A stretch of DNA of 64,000 nt from Natribaculum breve (GTDB lineage Archaea > Halobacteriota > Halobacteria > Halobacteriales > Natrialbaceae), in the NCBI RefSeq assembly GCF_023008585.1, contig NZ_CP095390.1, positions 496,001-560,000 of the forward strand. The letters are read 5' to 3'. Positions 1 to 8,656 of the stretch are shown here, in pieces. Positions within the stretch are counted from its first letter, which is position 1, and every line of letters begins with the position of its first letter. The translations under genes and the position numbers were made by a program. The notes beneath the pieces are model-generated. The model was not told the origin of the DNA, made no database searches, and saw only the letters and a list, made by a program, of their open reading frames with translations.

Positions 1-630
1 GGTATCCTCGCGGCGGTCAACCACCGCGAACAGACCGGCGAGGGACAGTACGTCGACACGGCGCTGTACGACTCGATGATCAGCATGACCGAGCGCGCCA
101 TCTACCAGCAGTCGTACACGGGAGAGCCGCCGACGCGCCAGGGCAACTCCCACCCGACGCTGTTTCCCTTCGACGCCTTCGAGGCCGCCGACGGCCACGT
201 CGTGATCGCCGGGTTCGGGACCAACCACTGGACGGCCCTCTGTGAGGAGATCGGCCGCCCGGACCTCGCCGAGGAGTACCCCGACCGCGAGAGCCGCCTC
301 GAGAACCGCGGGTACCTCCGCGAGGAGATCAGTTCGTGGACCACCGAACGGACCGCCGAGACGATCTGTGAGACCCTCGAGGGACGGGTCCCGGTTGCGC
401 CCGTCCAGAACACGGAGGACATCTTCGCGGACGCTCACGTCCACGATCGCGACATGATCGTCCCGGTCGAACAGCCGGGTGCCGACCGCGAGGTCGAGAT
501 CGCCGGCAACCCGATCAAGATGACCGAGACGCCACCGCGCGTGCGGGGCCGCGCGCCATTGCTCGGCGAACACCAGGAGGAGATCCTCGGTGACGAGACC
601 GCCGACGCGGAGACGGCCGCCGACGACTGA
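1..630 (+). CDS. CaiB/BaiF-type CoA-transferase, C-terminal part
   Basis: This is the 3' end of a gene whose start lies before the window; the frame is open from base 1 and about 209 residues are visible. The segment TGEGQYVDTALYDSM near the visible N terminus is typical of class III (CaiB/BaiF, formyl-CoA-transferase-like) CoA transferases, as is the later LFPFDAFEAADGHVVIAGF stretch. The family moves CoA between carboxylic acids, and the substrate cannot be read from this part. The C terminus is acidic and alanine-rich, a haloarchaeal trait. It ends 54 bp before the next gene. Family assignment is good; the exact reaction is unknown. Confidence 0.85.
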   Translation, partial: GILAAVNHREQTGEGQYVDTALYDSMISMTERAIYQQSYTGEPPTRQGNSHPTLFPFDAFEAADGHVVIAGFGTNHWTALCEEIGRPDLAEEYPDRESRLENRGYLREEISSWTTERTAETICETLEGRVPVAPVQNTEDIFADAHVHDRDMIVPVEQPGADREVEIAGNPIKMTETPPRVRGRAPLLGEHQEEILGDETADAETAADD

Positions 631-684
631 TCGCCAGACCGACAGAGAGTAACGTTTTTGCGGTGGCCACGCACACCACGGAGT

Positions 685-1005
685 ATGGACTGGCCACACG
701 ATCCCGACGGCGAGGAAGGAAGCGAAGGGATGCGCAAGTACGACATGGCGATCATCGCGAAGAAAGTCGACGAGGAAGAGGACTTCCCACTCGAGCGCGA
801 CGAGGTCGTCGCGGAACACGGCGACGACCCCATCCGAATCAACCACCGGAAGGTCGTCGCCCTGCGCGACATCTTCGAGTACGTCGACGAAGAGGAGTTC
901 GAGACGATCACCGACATGCACAAGGCCGTCGGGAACGCGATGCGGGAAGGCGGCTTCTGGGAGTACCACCCCGAGGGTGCGAACCCCGAGAAGAAACCGG
1001 CGTAG
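685..1005 (+). CDS. Small acidic conserved haloarchaeal protein (DUF5785-like)
   Basis: A 106-residue protein starting MDWPHDPDGEEG. I chose the ATG at 685 because an in-frame upstream TTG at 658 would add a basic, non-conserved stretch. The body (RKYDMAIIAKKVDEEEDFPL, then a helical AVGNAMREGGFWEY segment) resembles a small family found throughout haloarchaea that I recall as DUF5785. It has no signal peptide, membrane segment or catalytic motif. Its function is unknown. It sits alone between a CoA-transferase and arfA. Confidence 0.8.
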   Translation: MDWPHDPDGEEGSEGMRKYDMAIIAKKVDEEEDFPLERDEVVAEHGDDPIRINHRKVVALRDIFEYVDEEEFETITDMHKAVGNAMREGGFWEYHPEGANPEKKPA

Positions 1006-1080
1006 TCGACACTACGTCCCACATCACGAATCTGGATTGCGTATCATTTATACGAAGACAGACGGTACTGTTGGATACCC

Positions 1081-1839
1081 GTGACGAACACGCAGGTTAC
1101 GCTCGTTCAAATCGACAACTACGGACCGTGGACGGTGACGCCGGAGCCACGGCGGGAGGCAGACCTTCAGACGCTGCAGTCGCGACTGTACGCCGACATC
1201 TCGCAGTTCGTCGGCAACCGCGACGGCTACACCTTCTTCACTCGCTTCGACAACATGATCGCCGTCACGAACGGCCTCGACGTCGACGATCACGCCCTCC
1301 TCCAGGAATCGATCGGGAACCGCTATCCCGTGACGCTCAGTCTCGGCGTCGCGACTGGAACCAGTCCGGTGCAGGCGCTTTCGGACGCCACCGCGCTCGT
1401 GCAAGAAGCCGGCAGCGCTCAGGACGCGAACCGTCGCGAGATCCTCGACGGACGCGTCGTCGACGCGAACCACCGCACCGACGACGTCCAGATCGCACAC
1501 TTCGACGTCAACGACGCCACCGGCGAGTACACGGACGAACTCAACGCCTTCGACAGCTTCATCGAGATCGAACAGGGCTACGCCGCGCTCATGAAGTACA
1601 TGCGCCGGACCCACGACAGCCTCTCGTTTTTCGTCGGCGGCGACAACGTCATCGCCGTCTGTCCCGACCTCGAGCGAGACGACTACGAGGACGCCATCGC
1701 TCACGTCGAGGCGTCGGTCGGCGTCGAACTCAAAGTCGGCGTCGGCCGCGGGGAGACCGCACGCGCCGCCGGGATGGACGCCAAACACGCCCTCGAGACC
1801 TGTCGGGCGGACTGCTCTCGCGTGGAACTCGAGTGGTGA
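1081..1839 (+). CDS. arfA: GTP cyclohydrolase III (archaeal ArfA)
   Basis: A 252-residue protein with a GTG start. It matches archaeal GTP cyclohydrolase III, which opens the GTP imidazole ring and leaves a formylamino pyrimidine phosphate, the first step towards riboflavin and the deazaflavin F0 of coenzyme F420. The protein is two repeated ferredoxin-like halves, and each half carries a similar metal/nucleotide segment: TRFDNMIAV at about residue 55 and VGGDNVIAV at about residue 186. The length is that expected for the family. The protein is probably cytosolic. It is monocistronic here, with no riboflavin genes beside it. Confidence 0.92.
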   Translation: MTNTQVTLVQIDNYGPWTVTPEPRREADLQTLQSRLYADISQFVGNRDGYTFFTRFDNMIAVTNGLDVDDHALLQESIGNRYPVTLSLGVATGTSPVQALSDATALVQEAGSAQDANRREILDGRVVDANHRTDDVQIAHFDVNDATGEYTDELNAFDSFIEIEQGYAALMKYMRRTHDSLSFFVGGDNVIAVCPDLERDDYEDAIAHVEASVGVELKVGVGRGETARAAGMDAKHALETCRADCSRVELEW

Positions 1840-1946
1840 CGACGCCGGCACGGAACTGACGAAATCACCGAAGAGAAACCTTCGTCGGCCGATTTGATAA
1901 GCCTGCCGGGGGTAGTTTTTAGACGCCCTGTGGACATCATTCACAC

Positions 1947-2525
1947 ATGGAATCGGAACTGTCGGTCAGGGACGTCCTGACGAAAGAGTACGTCGCCGCA
2001 AGCGAGTCGGACACCGTCCTCGGTGCCGTCGAACTCATGCGCACAGAGCACGTCGGGTGCGTTCTGGTCCTTCGCGGGTCGGACCCCGTCGGCATCATGA
2101 CCGAGTGGGACGTCCTCGGTCTCGTCGACGACGAGCGAGATCCCGCCGAAACGCTCGTCGAGGACGTCATGTCGACGCCAGTGGTGACGATCGACGCCGA
2201 CCGGTCGCTCACCGACGCCGCAGACACGATGGCCAGGGAGAACTTCCGCAATCTCGTCGTCTTCGACGGCGACGACCTGCTCGGCGTCCTCACCCAGCGG
2301 GACGTGATCGCCGCTGCAGGGTCGTTCCAGGCGACGACCGCCCCGTCGCGACCCCAGAAGCCACCGATCGGTCACCCCTCGAGTACCGACACCGACGCCG
2401 AGTTGCGCCCCAACGGTGGCGACGAGTACACGACACAAGGCGTCTGTGAGGCCTGTGGCTCGCTGGCGGAGTCGCTGTGGGAGTCGAACGGACAGCTCGT
2501 CTGTGCCGACTGCCGTACCGTCTGA
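1947..2525 (+). CDS. CBS-pair protein with C-terminal zinc ribbon
   Basis: A 192-residue protein. Two CBS domains (about residues 8-65 and 72-125) end in the typical segments GIMTEWDVL and GVLTQRDVI. A low-complexity linker follows, then a CEACG...CADC zinc ribbon (about residues 168-189). CBS pairs bind adenine nucleotides and sense energy state; a fused zinc ribbon suggests contact with nucleic acid or protein. The target is unknown. The start is an ATG preceded by an AT-rich stretch (about 1891-1920) that can serve as promoter. Confidence 0.85.
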   Translation: MESELSVRDVLTKEYVAASESDTVLGAVELMRTEHVGCVLVLRGSDPVGIMTEWDVLGLVDDERDPAETLVEDVMSTPVVTIDADRSLTDAADTMARENFRNLVVFDGDDLLGVLTQRDVIAAAGSFQATTAPSRPQKPPIGHPSSTDTDAELRPNGGDEYTTQGVCEACGSLAESLWESNGQLVCADCRTV

Positions 2526-2691
2526 TAACTGTCGTGACTGTGTCACGTCGTGACCGCGAGCCGGGCGCGATCGCGTCGGAACCGACGTGCAACCGGCGGT
2601 ACGAGAACGACTCCGATTCCGTGCCAACAAATAACGCACGCTACCTTTTCGATGGAAAGACCTTTCGGTCGTGCCGGTGGACAGACCGGTA

Positions 2692-3912
2692 ATGATCGCT
2701 ACCCTCGACGACCTCGACGTTTCTGGGACGACCGTCGGGGTTCGGGTCGACGTCAACAGTCCGATCGGAGACGACGGGTCGCTCGCAGACGACGCTCGAC
2801 TGCGCGCACACGTCGACACGCTCTCGGAACTGCTAGAGCGTGGCGGCCGCGTCGCCGTCCTCGCCCACCAGGGGCGGCCTGGCGGCGACGACTTCTCCTG
2901 TCTCGAACCCCACGCGGATCGACTCTCGGATCTCCTCGGTCGTCCCGTCGACTACGTCGACGCGACGTTCTCCAGTGCCGCCAGAGACGCCGTCTCCTCG
3001 CTCGAGGACGGCGAGTGCGTCGTCCTCGAGAACACCCGCTTCTACAGCGAGGAGTACATGGAGTTCGAACCCGACCGTGCCGCTCGAACCCACCTCGTCG
3101 AGGGGCTCGCACCAGTCCTGGACGCCTACGTCAACGACGCGTTCGCCGCGGCCCACCGCTCGCAGCCGTCGCTCGTCGGGTTTCCGACCGTCCTCCCCGG
3201 CTACGCCGGCCGCGTGATGGAAGCCGAACTCGACGTCCTCGGCAACATCGAGGAGACGCCCGAGCCGCGAGTCTACGTCCTCGGCGGGGCGAAAGTCCCC
3301 GACTCGATCGACGTCGCCTGGAGCATCCTCGAGAAGGGACTCGCCGATCACGTCCTCACCGCCGGCGTCGTCGGAAACGTCTTTCTCATCGCCGACGGCG
3401 TCGACCTGGGCGACGCGAGTTCCGACTTCGTCTACGATCAGGGCTACTGGGACGAGATCGACCGCGCTGCCGATCTGCTCGACGCCTACGGCGAGCAGAT
3501 CGCGTTCCCGCGCGACGTCGCAGTCTCGAGAGACGGCGAGCGACACGAGATCGGCGTCAACGCCCTCCCACCTCGAGAGGGAGAGGCGGCGATGGACGTC
3601 GGCGACTCGACGCTCGCGTACTACCGGCGCATCCTCGAGGACGCCGGCACCGTCATCCTCAACGGTCCCGCCGGCGTCTACGAGGACGACAACTTCGAGA
3701 AGGGGACTCGCCAGCTGTACCGTGCGGCGACCGACGTCGAGGTGAGCATCGTCGGTGGCGGCGACACCGCGTCGGCGCTGCGTCACCTCGGCGTCGAGGG
3801 ATTCACCCACGTCAGCACCGGCGGCGGGGCCGCCCTCAAGATGCTCACCGCCGAACCGCTTCCCGCCGTTACGGCGCTCGAGAATGGCCCCCGACGAACA
3901 GCCGGTGATTGA
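2692..3912 (+). CDS. pgk: Phosphoglycerate kinase
   Basis: About 406 residues. The enzyme interconverts 1,3-bisphosphoglycerate + ADP and 3-phosphoglycerate + ATP in glycolysis and gluconeogenesis. Family marks are the N-terminal VRVDVNSPIGDDG, LAHQGRPGGDD and VLENTRFYSEE, the hinge/nucleotide region GGAKVPDSID, LNGPAGVYEDDNFEKGT, and the C-terminal VGGGDTASAL and STGGGAALKML. The ATG at 2692 fits the family start; a GTG at 2671 would add seven residues. The last 29 bp overlap the next gene, so the two are probably co-transcribed. Confidence 0.96.
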   Translation: MIATLDDLDVSGTTVGVRVDVNSPIGDDGSLADDARLRAHVDTLSELLERGGRVAVLAHQGRPGGDDFSCLEPHADRLSDLLGRPVDYVDATFSSAARDAVSSLEDGECVVLENTRFYSEEYMEFEPDRAARTHLVEGLAPVLDAYVNDAFAAAHRSQPSLVGFPTVLPGYAGRVMEAELDVLGNIEETPEPRVYVLGGAKVPDSIDVAWSILEKGLADHVLTAGVVGNVFLIADGVDLGDASSDFVYDQGYWDEIDRAADLLDAYGEQIAFPRDVAVSRDGERHEIGVNALPPREGEAAMDVGDSTLAYYRRILEDAGTVILNGPAGVYEDDNFEKGTRQLYRAATDVEVSIVGGGDTASALRHLGVEGFTHVSTGGGAALKMLTAEPLPAVTALENGPRRTAGD

Positions 3913-4396
3913 ACCGGCGACGCGAGAAGACCTCGAGACCCTCACCGACTACTGGGTCGACCTCGCCCGCGAACAGCGCCAGCACGGTTCGCACGTCCTG
4001 CCGGACGCGAACCGCGAAGCGATCGGCGAGACGCTCGCCGCACACCAGGTCGGTGGCGGTCTGCTGGTCGCTCGCGTCGACGGCGACGTCGTCGGGTTCG
4101 CCTCGTTCTCGCTCGAGCGAGGGGCGTTCACGCTCGATGCGACCCGTGGACTGCTCTCGAACCTGTACGTCCGTCCAGCGTATCGCGGACGGGGGATCGG
4201 GACGGCGTTGCTCGAGGCGACCGAAGACGAACTCGCCCAGCGAGGGGCCGACGTCGTCACGCTCGAGGCGATGGCGAAAAACGACGCGGCGCGGCGCTTT
4301 TATCGCCACAACGGGTACGGTACCCATCGCGTGGCGATGGAGCGATCGCTCGACGACCGGAGCGAAAACGATACACACTCAAAGGAAGAGCAATAA
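3884..4396 (+). CDS. GNAT-family N-acetyltransferase
   Basis: About 170 residues. It transfers acetyl from acetyl-CoA to an unknown amine substrate. The acetyl-CoA pyrophosphate-binding loop RPAYRGRGIGTALL, preceded by the strand LLSNLYV, and the C-terminal AMAKNDAARRFYRHNGY are characteristic of GNAT motifs A and B. The ATG at 3884 lies inside the end of pgk, so translation is probably coupled. It ends 12 bp before tRNA-Thr. Confidence 0.88.
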   Translation: MAPDEQPVIEPATREDLETLTDYWVDLAREQRQHGSHVLPDANREAIGETLAAHQVGGGLLVARVDGDVVGFASFSLERGAFTLDATRGLLSNLYVRPAYRGRGIGTALLEATEDELAQRGADVVTLEAMAKNDAARRFYRHNGYGTHRVAMERSLDDRSENDTHSKEEQ

Positions 4397-4408
4397 TCAA
4401 CGGATCGC

Positions 4409-4482
4409 GCCAGGGGAGCATGGGCGGTTCATGCACTCGACTTGTAATCGAGACTTCCCGGGTTCAAATCCCGGCCCTGGCT
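4409..4482 (+). tRNA. tRNA-Thr (TGT)
   Basis: The cloverleaf folds: acceptor GCCAGGG/CCCTGGC, D stem GCAT/ATGC, anticodon stem CTCGA/TCGAG with loop CTTGTAA, T stem CCGGG/CCCGG with loop TTCAAAT, discriminator T. CCA is not encoded. The anticodon TGT gives threonine. Position 8 reads G where tRNAs almost always have T. Confidence 0.9.
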
Positions 4483-4575
4483 TTTCGAACGCTCACGTCC
4501 GTTCGCGTTCGGAAACGCCGTCGAGCCAACGAGGGATTTCAATCAGGGAGCGACCGAAGTAAGCGGAACGACCGT

Positions 4576-4592
4576 GGTTCGAATCCTGGCCC
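4576..4592 (+). repeat. Degenerate copy of the tRNA-Thr 3' end
   Basis: The 17 bases GGTTCGAATCCTGGCCC match 15 of 17 bases of the tRNA-Thr T arm and acceptor start at 4461-4477, and a tRNA-like tail follows. No 5' half of a tRNA precedes it. It could be the far attachment-site remnant of an old integration at tRNA-Thr, or a decayed tRNA. The rest of 4483-4920 is AT-rich for this genome and holds no gene I can support. Confidence 0.4.
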
Positions 4593-4920
4593 GTCCCGCT
4601 GTCACGAACTGCAAGCGCCTCCGTCACCGCTTGCCTGCTGGAACTGGTCGGTGAGATGTTCTCGTTCAATCGAATATTTTTCGAGGAAAAATGACACCAG
4701 AGGACGACAGTGCGACAGTAATCAGCTACTAACGGTTTCCGTTTCCATTTCATCTCTTTCTTGAATTGTTCTGTATAAAATGAACGTGCTAAGATTATCT
4801 CTATCTACGTTCCCAAAATAATGTCTAGTGTACACCAGTATACGTTAGTAGACATAGATGGACACCAGAAACGAGGAGGGCCCACAGGATTTATATCTGA
4901 TCGGGTGAACCCACCTTCCA

Positions 4921-5190
4921 ATGCTACTATCAGTGGAACGTCCGGGCGAAAGCATTCCCCTCAGTTTCAAGATCATCAATGCAATTGCCGAACGAGAAGG
5001 AGTAGAGCCGACCGAGATCGAACCACCGGAGTACGAGGCCCTTTACGACGTTCTCAATCCGGAAGCGCTCGACGCACTGTTTGCACCTCGAGAGGACGGG
5101 ACACCTCGCAGTTCCGGGCGAGTAACGTTTTCCTACTGTGGATACGACGTCGTCGTCACGAGCGACGGCGACGTCGAGATCCTCGACTGA
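4921..5190 (+). CDS. HalOD1-domain small protein
   Basis: An 89-residue protein made almost wholly of one domain. The segments LSFKIINAIAEREG, EIEPPEYEALYDVLNPEALDALF and VTFSYCGYDVVVTSDGDVEI match the haloarchaeal output domain HalOD1, usually fused to or encoded beside signalling proteins. No sensor gene is adjacent. It follows an AT-rich intergenic region with several TATA-like stretches. Regulatory function is inferred from the family only. Confidence 0.82.
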   Translation: MLLSVERPGESIPLSFKIINAIAEREGVEPTEIEPPEYEALYDVLNPEALDALFAPREDGTPRSSGRVTFSYCGYDVVVTSDGDVEILD

Positions 5191-5316
5191 GTTGCTGGCC
5201 ACACATCTGTACCCGCCTCGGTCGCTGCAAGGGCCGAGGACCGTTTTCGTCCCGACGGAGCTGGGCCGCTATCGACCAGTCTCGCGATCGGCGACGTCGC
5301 CGGTCGGGAAGTCACC

Positions 5317-6075
5317 TCACCTGCGCTGGGTGGCAGCCACCGACTCGAACACGTCGTCGTGGAGTCGACTGGTGACGACGTCCATCAGCGTCTCCAGGTT
5401 GGCCGTGTCAGCGCGGTTGTACTCGACGAGCGTCTCGAGGGCACCGTCGTCGCCGCGCTCGTACTCGTGCCAGAGTCGGACAGCGTCACGACCCGAGAGG
5501 TCCGGCCGGTCGCGATCGATGCCGACGTCCCGTTCGATCCGTTTCAGGCCTCCTTCGAGGCCGATCTTGCGACACGGATAGACGAGATCGACGTGTGGCA
5601 ACGCGACGTCGAGGTCGTAACACGTCTCGAGGAAGGGGACGTCGAAGCGCTTTCCGTTGAACGTGACGAGCAGCGACGCCTTCTCGAGTTCGGCCTGCAA
5701 TCGCGTCGCGGTCAGATCGCGGTCTCTGACGAACGTCGTCGTCTCGCCGCCGCGGTGGACGCTTACCGTCGTCACCTCGTGCCGGGTCGCGTCGAGACCG
5801 GTCGTCTCGATGTCGAGAAAACACGCGTCCTCGCGTACGTTCTCGTACAGTCGCCAGTGACTCGAGGTGGGGAACGCGTCGGCGAAGTAGGAGACGTCGC
5901 CGGCCTCGAGGCGAGCGTGGGCGTCGTCGATGAACGACTCGATGCGGTCTGCGACCGTCGGGCCGACGACGCTGCCGTCGAACTCGTCCCAGTGGGTGAC
6001 GCCGTGTGCCCACAGGTCCCGTTCGGTCTTCTCACCGACGCCCCGGACGGGGATGAAACTGTTCTCGATTCGCAC
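5317..6075 (-). CDS. RNase H-like exonuclease-fold protein (YprB-type)
   Basis: 252 residues. The N-terminal part (1-75) holds a helix-hairpin-helix-like IPVRGVGEKTERDLWAHGV segment. The rest is a DnaQ/RNase-H-fold domain with FLDIETTGLDATRHEV carrying the first acidic pair, LVTFNGKRFDVPFLE, and a final EYNRADTANLETL that supplies the last acidic residues. This matches the YprB-type ribonuclease H-like family, probably metal-dependent 3'-5' nucleases. The substrate is unknown. It is transcribed alone, convergent with the HalOD1 gene. Confidence 0.82.
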   Translation of the reverse strand: MRIENSFIPVRGVGEKTERDLWAHGVTHWDEFDGSVVGPTVADRIESFIDDAHARLEAGDVSYFADAFPTSSHWRLYENVREDACFLDIETTGLDATRHEVTTVSVHRGGETTTFVRDRDLTATRLQAELEKASLLVTFNGKRFDVPFLETCYDLDVALPHVDLVYPCRKIGLEGGLKRIERDVGIDRDRPDLSGRDAVRLWHEYERGDDGALETLVEYNRADTANLETLMDVVTSRLHDDVFESVAATQRR

Positions 6076-6223
6076 GTTCGTTCAGGTGCATCGCCCCGTC
6101 AAAAACGCTTGGATCACGTTCGACGAGCCGACGAACGCGTGACACGTACCGATCGCGCGGGGGATCCGACTCGAGGAATCACGCCTCGATCACCGTTTTG
6201 AAGCCGCGGTCCGTAGGTCGCGT

Positions 6224-6898
6224 ATGGCCGACCGAGACGACGACCTCGCGGAATCCATCGACGAACTCACACAGACGCTGCGCGACCTCCGCCACGAACT
6301 CGAGCCGCGCCGCCCGGAACCGCGACTGCGGCCGCCGACGCCGGGGGAGCTCCTCCGGTTGACCGACGAGGTCGCGATCCCCGCGCTCGTCGCGATCCTC
6401 GAGGCGAACGTCCGGGCACTCGAGGCGTTCCAGCGCGGTCTCAGGCTCGTCCGCCGGGACCGCGACGTTCGAGAACGGACAGGGCGGGCGACCGACGCCA
6501 CCCGGACGCGGGCGACCGAGCTCCGGGAGACGACGCTCGAGCAACTCGACGGAGCGCTGGCGGAACTCCAGCGGGCGCTCGGGGAGGGGGCGCTGCCACA
6601 GAACCGTCAGGCACGCGACCTCGTCGAGGACGCTCGCGAGTTGCGCGACGAGGTCGATCGACGACTGCGAGACGCCGGCGAGGAGGTCGACGCCGAGACG
6701 GAGGGTCGAACGATCGAAATCGACGACTCGAACGACGAGCAGTCAGACGAGGCCGATGTCGACGTCGACGCCGAACTCGAGACGCTGAAAGATCGGTACG
6801 GGTCGGACGACGCCGGTGACGAGACCGACGGCGACGAACCGGACGACGAGACCGACGGCGACGAACCGGACGACGAGACCGGCGAGAACGAGTCGTGA
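6224..6898 (+). CDS. Coiled-coil acidic protein, function unknown
   Basis: 224 residues. The N terminus is a long helical region rich in Arg, Glu and Leu (about 5-155), predicted coiled coil. A short segment EVAIPALVAILEANVRALEAF may associate with membrane or protein partners. The C terminus (about 165-224) is a strongly acidic tail with the unit DETDGDEPD repeated in tandem, a 27-bp DNA duplication. I do not recognise a named family with certainty. It is convergent with the thiolase operon, their stops touching at 6898/6899. Confidence 0.75.
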   Translation: MADRDDDLAESIDELTQTLRDLRHELEPRRPEPRLRPPTPGELLRLTDEVAIPALVAILEANVRALEAFQRGLRLVRRDRDVRERTGRATDATRTRATELRETTLEQLDGALAELQRALGEGALPQNRQARDLVEDARELRDEVDRRLRDAGEEVDAETEGRTIEIDDSNDEQSDEADVDVDAELETLKDRYGSDDAGDETDGDEPDDETDGDEPDDETGENES

Positions 6899-7306
6899 TC
6901 AGACCGGTTCGAACCGGTAGCCGTCCCACTCCTGGCTCTCCGGTTCTCTGATCCCCGCGCCGGGCTCGCGGAGTTCCTCGACGTGGACGGGTCGGACCGT
7001 ATCGCCCGTCTCGACGTCGTCGGTCGTCACCTGCCCGAGCGCCCGGACGGGTTCGCCGTCGTCGCCGGACTGCGTCCGGCTGCTCGAGGCGTCGTCGGAC
7101 GCCTCGCTGACGTCGAACTCGACGATCGCCAGCGTGTTCGGCTCGCGCACGCCTGGCGGCGTCGCGGTGCTCGTCGTCCAGGTGACGACCTTCGCGGTGT
7201 ACTCGCTCAGGTCGATCGTCTCGACCGGTTCGCTGCCGTCCGGTCCGATCGGGTGACCGGGGTAGGTGATCGATCCGTCCTCGTAGCGGTAGGCTTCCAT
7301 CGTCAT
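6899..7306 (-). CDS. OB-fold (DUF35) beta subunit of beta-ketothiolase
   Basis: 135 residues. It is a DUF35-type OB-fold protein (VVTWTTSTATPPGVREPNTLAIVEFDV, then VRPVHVEEL) and lacks the CxxC zinc ribbon many homologues carry. Its start overlaps the thiolase stop by four bases, so the two are translationally coupled. Haloarchaeal-type beta-ketothiolases are known to be two-subunit enzymes in which a small OB-fold subunit is needed by the large thiolase subunit, and I infer that role here. A second in-frame ATG lies two codons downstream. Confidence 0.8.
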   Translation of the reverse strand: MTMEAYRYEDGSITYPGHPIGPDGSEPVETIDLSEYTAKVVTWTTSTATPPGVREPNTLAIVEFDVSEASDDASSSRTQSGDDGEPVRALGQVTTDDVETGDTVRPVHVEELREPGAGIREPESQEWDGYRFEPV

Positions 7307-8460
7307 CGTGCTGCCTCCATGATGGTGGTGATGACACAGTTTCCGAAACCGCCGACGTTACAGGTCAGGCCGACGTCGGCCCCGACCTGTCGCGGGCCGG
7401 CCTCGCCCATCAGCTGTTCGTAGATTTCGACCGCCTGTGCGACGCCGCTGGCCCCGAGCGGATGGCCCTTCGACTTGAGGCCGCCGGAGGTGTTGATCGG
7501 CAACTCCCCGGTGTCTCGTTCGGTGTAGCCCTCCTCGACGAGTTTCCAGGCCTCGCCGTGCTCGGCGAAGCCGAGCCCCTCCATCTGGAGGAACTCGAGG
7601 ATGGTGAACATGTCGTGGAGTTCCGCGACGTCGATGTCGTCGGGGCCGTATCCGCTCATCTCGTAGGCGCCCTCGCCACTCTCGACGACGCCACCCATGA
7701 TCGTCGGGTCCTCGCGCTCGTGGACGACGTGAGTGTCGGTCGCACCGTCGACGCCCGCGATCACGACGTATTCGTCGGTGTACTCCCTTGCGACCGACTC
7801 GGGACAGAACATGAGTGCCGCCGAGCCGTCCGTGATCGGGCAGAAGTCGTACAGTCGAAGCGGATCGGCGACGATCGGCGACTCCATGGCCGTCTCGAGG
7901 TCGATCTCCTTCTGGAACTGCGCCTTGGGGTTGTCGACGCCGTTCTCGTGGTTCTTGACGGCGACCTTCGCGAGGCTCTCCCGTGGCGCGTCGAAGCGCT
8001 CGAGGTAGTGGCGCGCGGTCAGGCCCGCAAAGGAGGGGAGCGTGACGCCGTGTTTGTACTCGACCGGGTGAGTGAGCGACGCGATGACGTCGGTCGCCTC
8101 CGCGGTCGTCCGGTGGGTCATCTTCTCGCCGCCGACGAGCAACGTCATGTCGCTTGCCCCGCTGGCGACCGACTGCCAGGCGGCGTAGATCCCTGCACCG
8201 CCGCTCGAGCTCGTCTGGTCGACGCGCTGGGTGTACGCCGGTATCGCGTCGAGGTCGTGAACCAGCGCGTTGACGACGCCGCTTTGTCCCTCGAACTCGC
8301 CACTCGCCATGTTCGAGACGTACAGATGCTCCACGTCTGCGGGGTCGACGCCAGCGTCCTCGAGACAGGCGAGGCCGGCCTCCGCGAGCAACTCGCGGAT
8401 CCACTCCTCGCGTTTCCCGAACTGGGTCATCGACGCCCCGATGATCGCGACTCGTTCCAT
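7303..8460 (-). CDS. Haloarchaeal-type beta-ketothiolase, alpha (thiolase) subunit
   Basis: 385 residues, full thiolase fold: MERVAIIGASMTQFGK start, EGQSGVVNALVHDL, VGGEKMTHRT, ELHDMFTILEF, KSKGHPLGASGVAQAVEI and LTCNVGGFGNCVITTI. It condenses or cleaves acyl-CoA and acetyl-CoA. At the position of the usual nucleophilic Cys the sequence is RVDQTSSSGGAG, so Ser84 replaces Cys. This fits the Ser-His-His type described for haloarchaeal ketothiolases of PHA synthesis. Both catalytic-region His motifs are present. A TATA-like AATTTATATTTAAGG lies just upstream (about 8484-8498). Biosynthetic versus degradative role cannot be decided. Confidence 0.88.
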   Translation of the reverse strand: MERVAIIGASMTQFGKREEWIRELLAEAGLACLEDAGVDPADVEHLYVSNMASGEFEGQSGVVNALVHDLDAIPAYTQRVDQTSSSGGAGIYAAWQSVASGASDMTLLVGGEKMTHRTTAEATDVIASLTHPVEYKHGVTLPSFAGLTARHYLERFDAPRESLAKVAVKNHENGVDNPKAQFQKEIDLETAMESPIVADPLRLYDFCPITDGSAALMFCPESVAREYTDEYVVIAGVDGATDTHVVHEREDPTIMGGVVESGEGAYEMSGYGPDDIDVAELHDMFTILEFLQMEGLGFAEHGEAWKLVEEGYTERDTGELPINTSGGLKSKGHPLGASGVAQAVEIYEQLMGEAGPRQVGADVGLTCNVGGFGNCVITTIMEAAR

Positions 8461-8589
8461 GGTCTCACAGAGTGTGGTCGAGAATTTATATTTAAGGTAT
8501 TGATCACTTCTCGCGACTGTCGCCGCGAGCGTCGAGTCGTCGTCCAGGAATCGTCGTCGAGTCGCGTCGCGTCGAACTCGCGATCACGT

Positions 8590-8654
8590 CTACTGTACGT
8601 CATTCCCGGAGCAACCGCCGGACACGAGGGTGCTCCGGGAAACAGTTACAGTAG
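8590..8654. terminator. Nested inverted repeat after hflX
   Basis: CTACTGTA (8590-8597) pairs with TACAGTAG (8647-8654), and inside it TTCCCGGAGCA (8603-8613) pairs with TGCTCCGGGAA (8631-8641). The structure abuts the hflX stop codon and precedes the thiolase promoter, so a terminator role is likely. The bilateral, nearly 25-bp end symmetry also looks like a small MITE. Confidence 0.55.
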
Positions 8655-8656
8655 TA

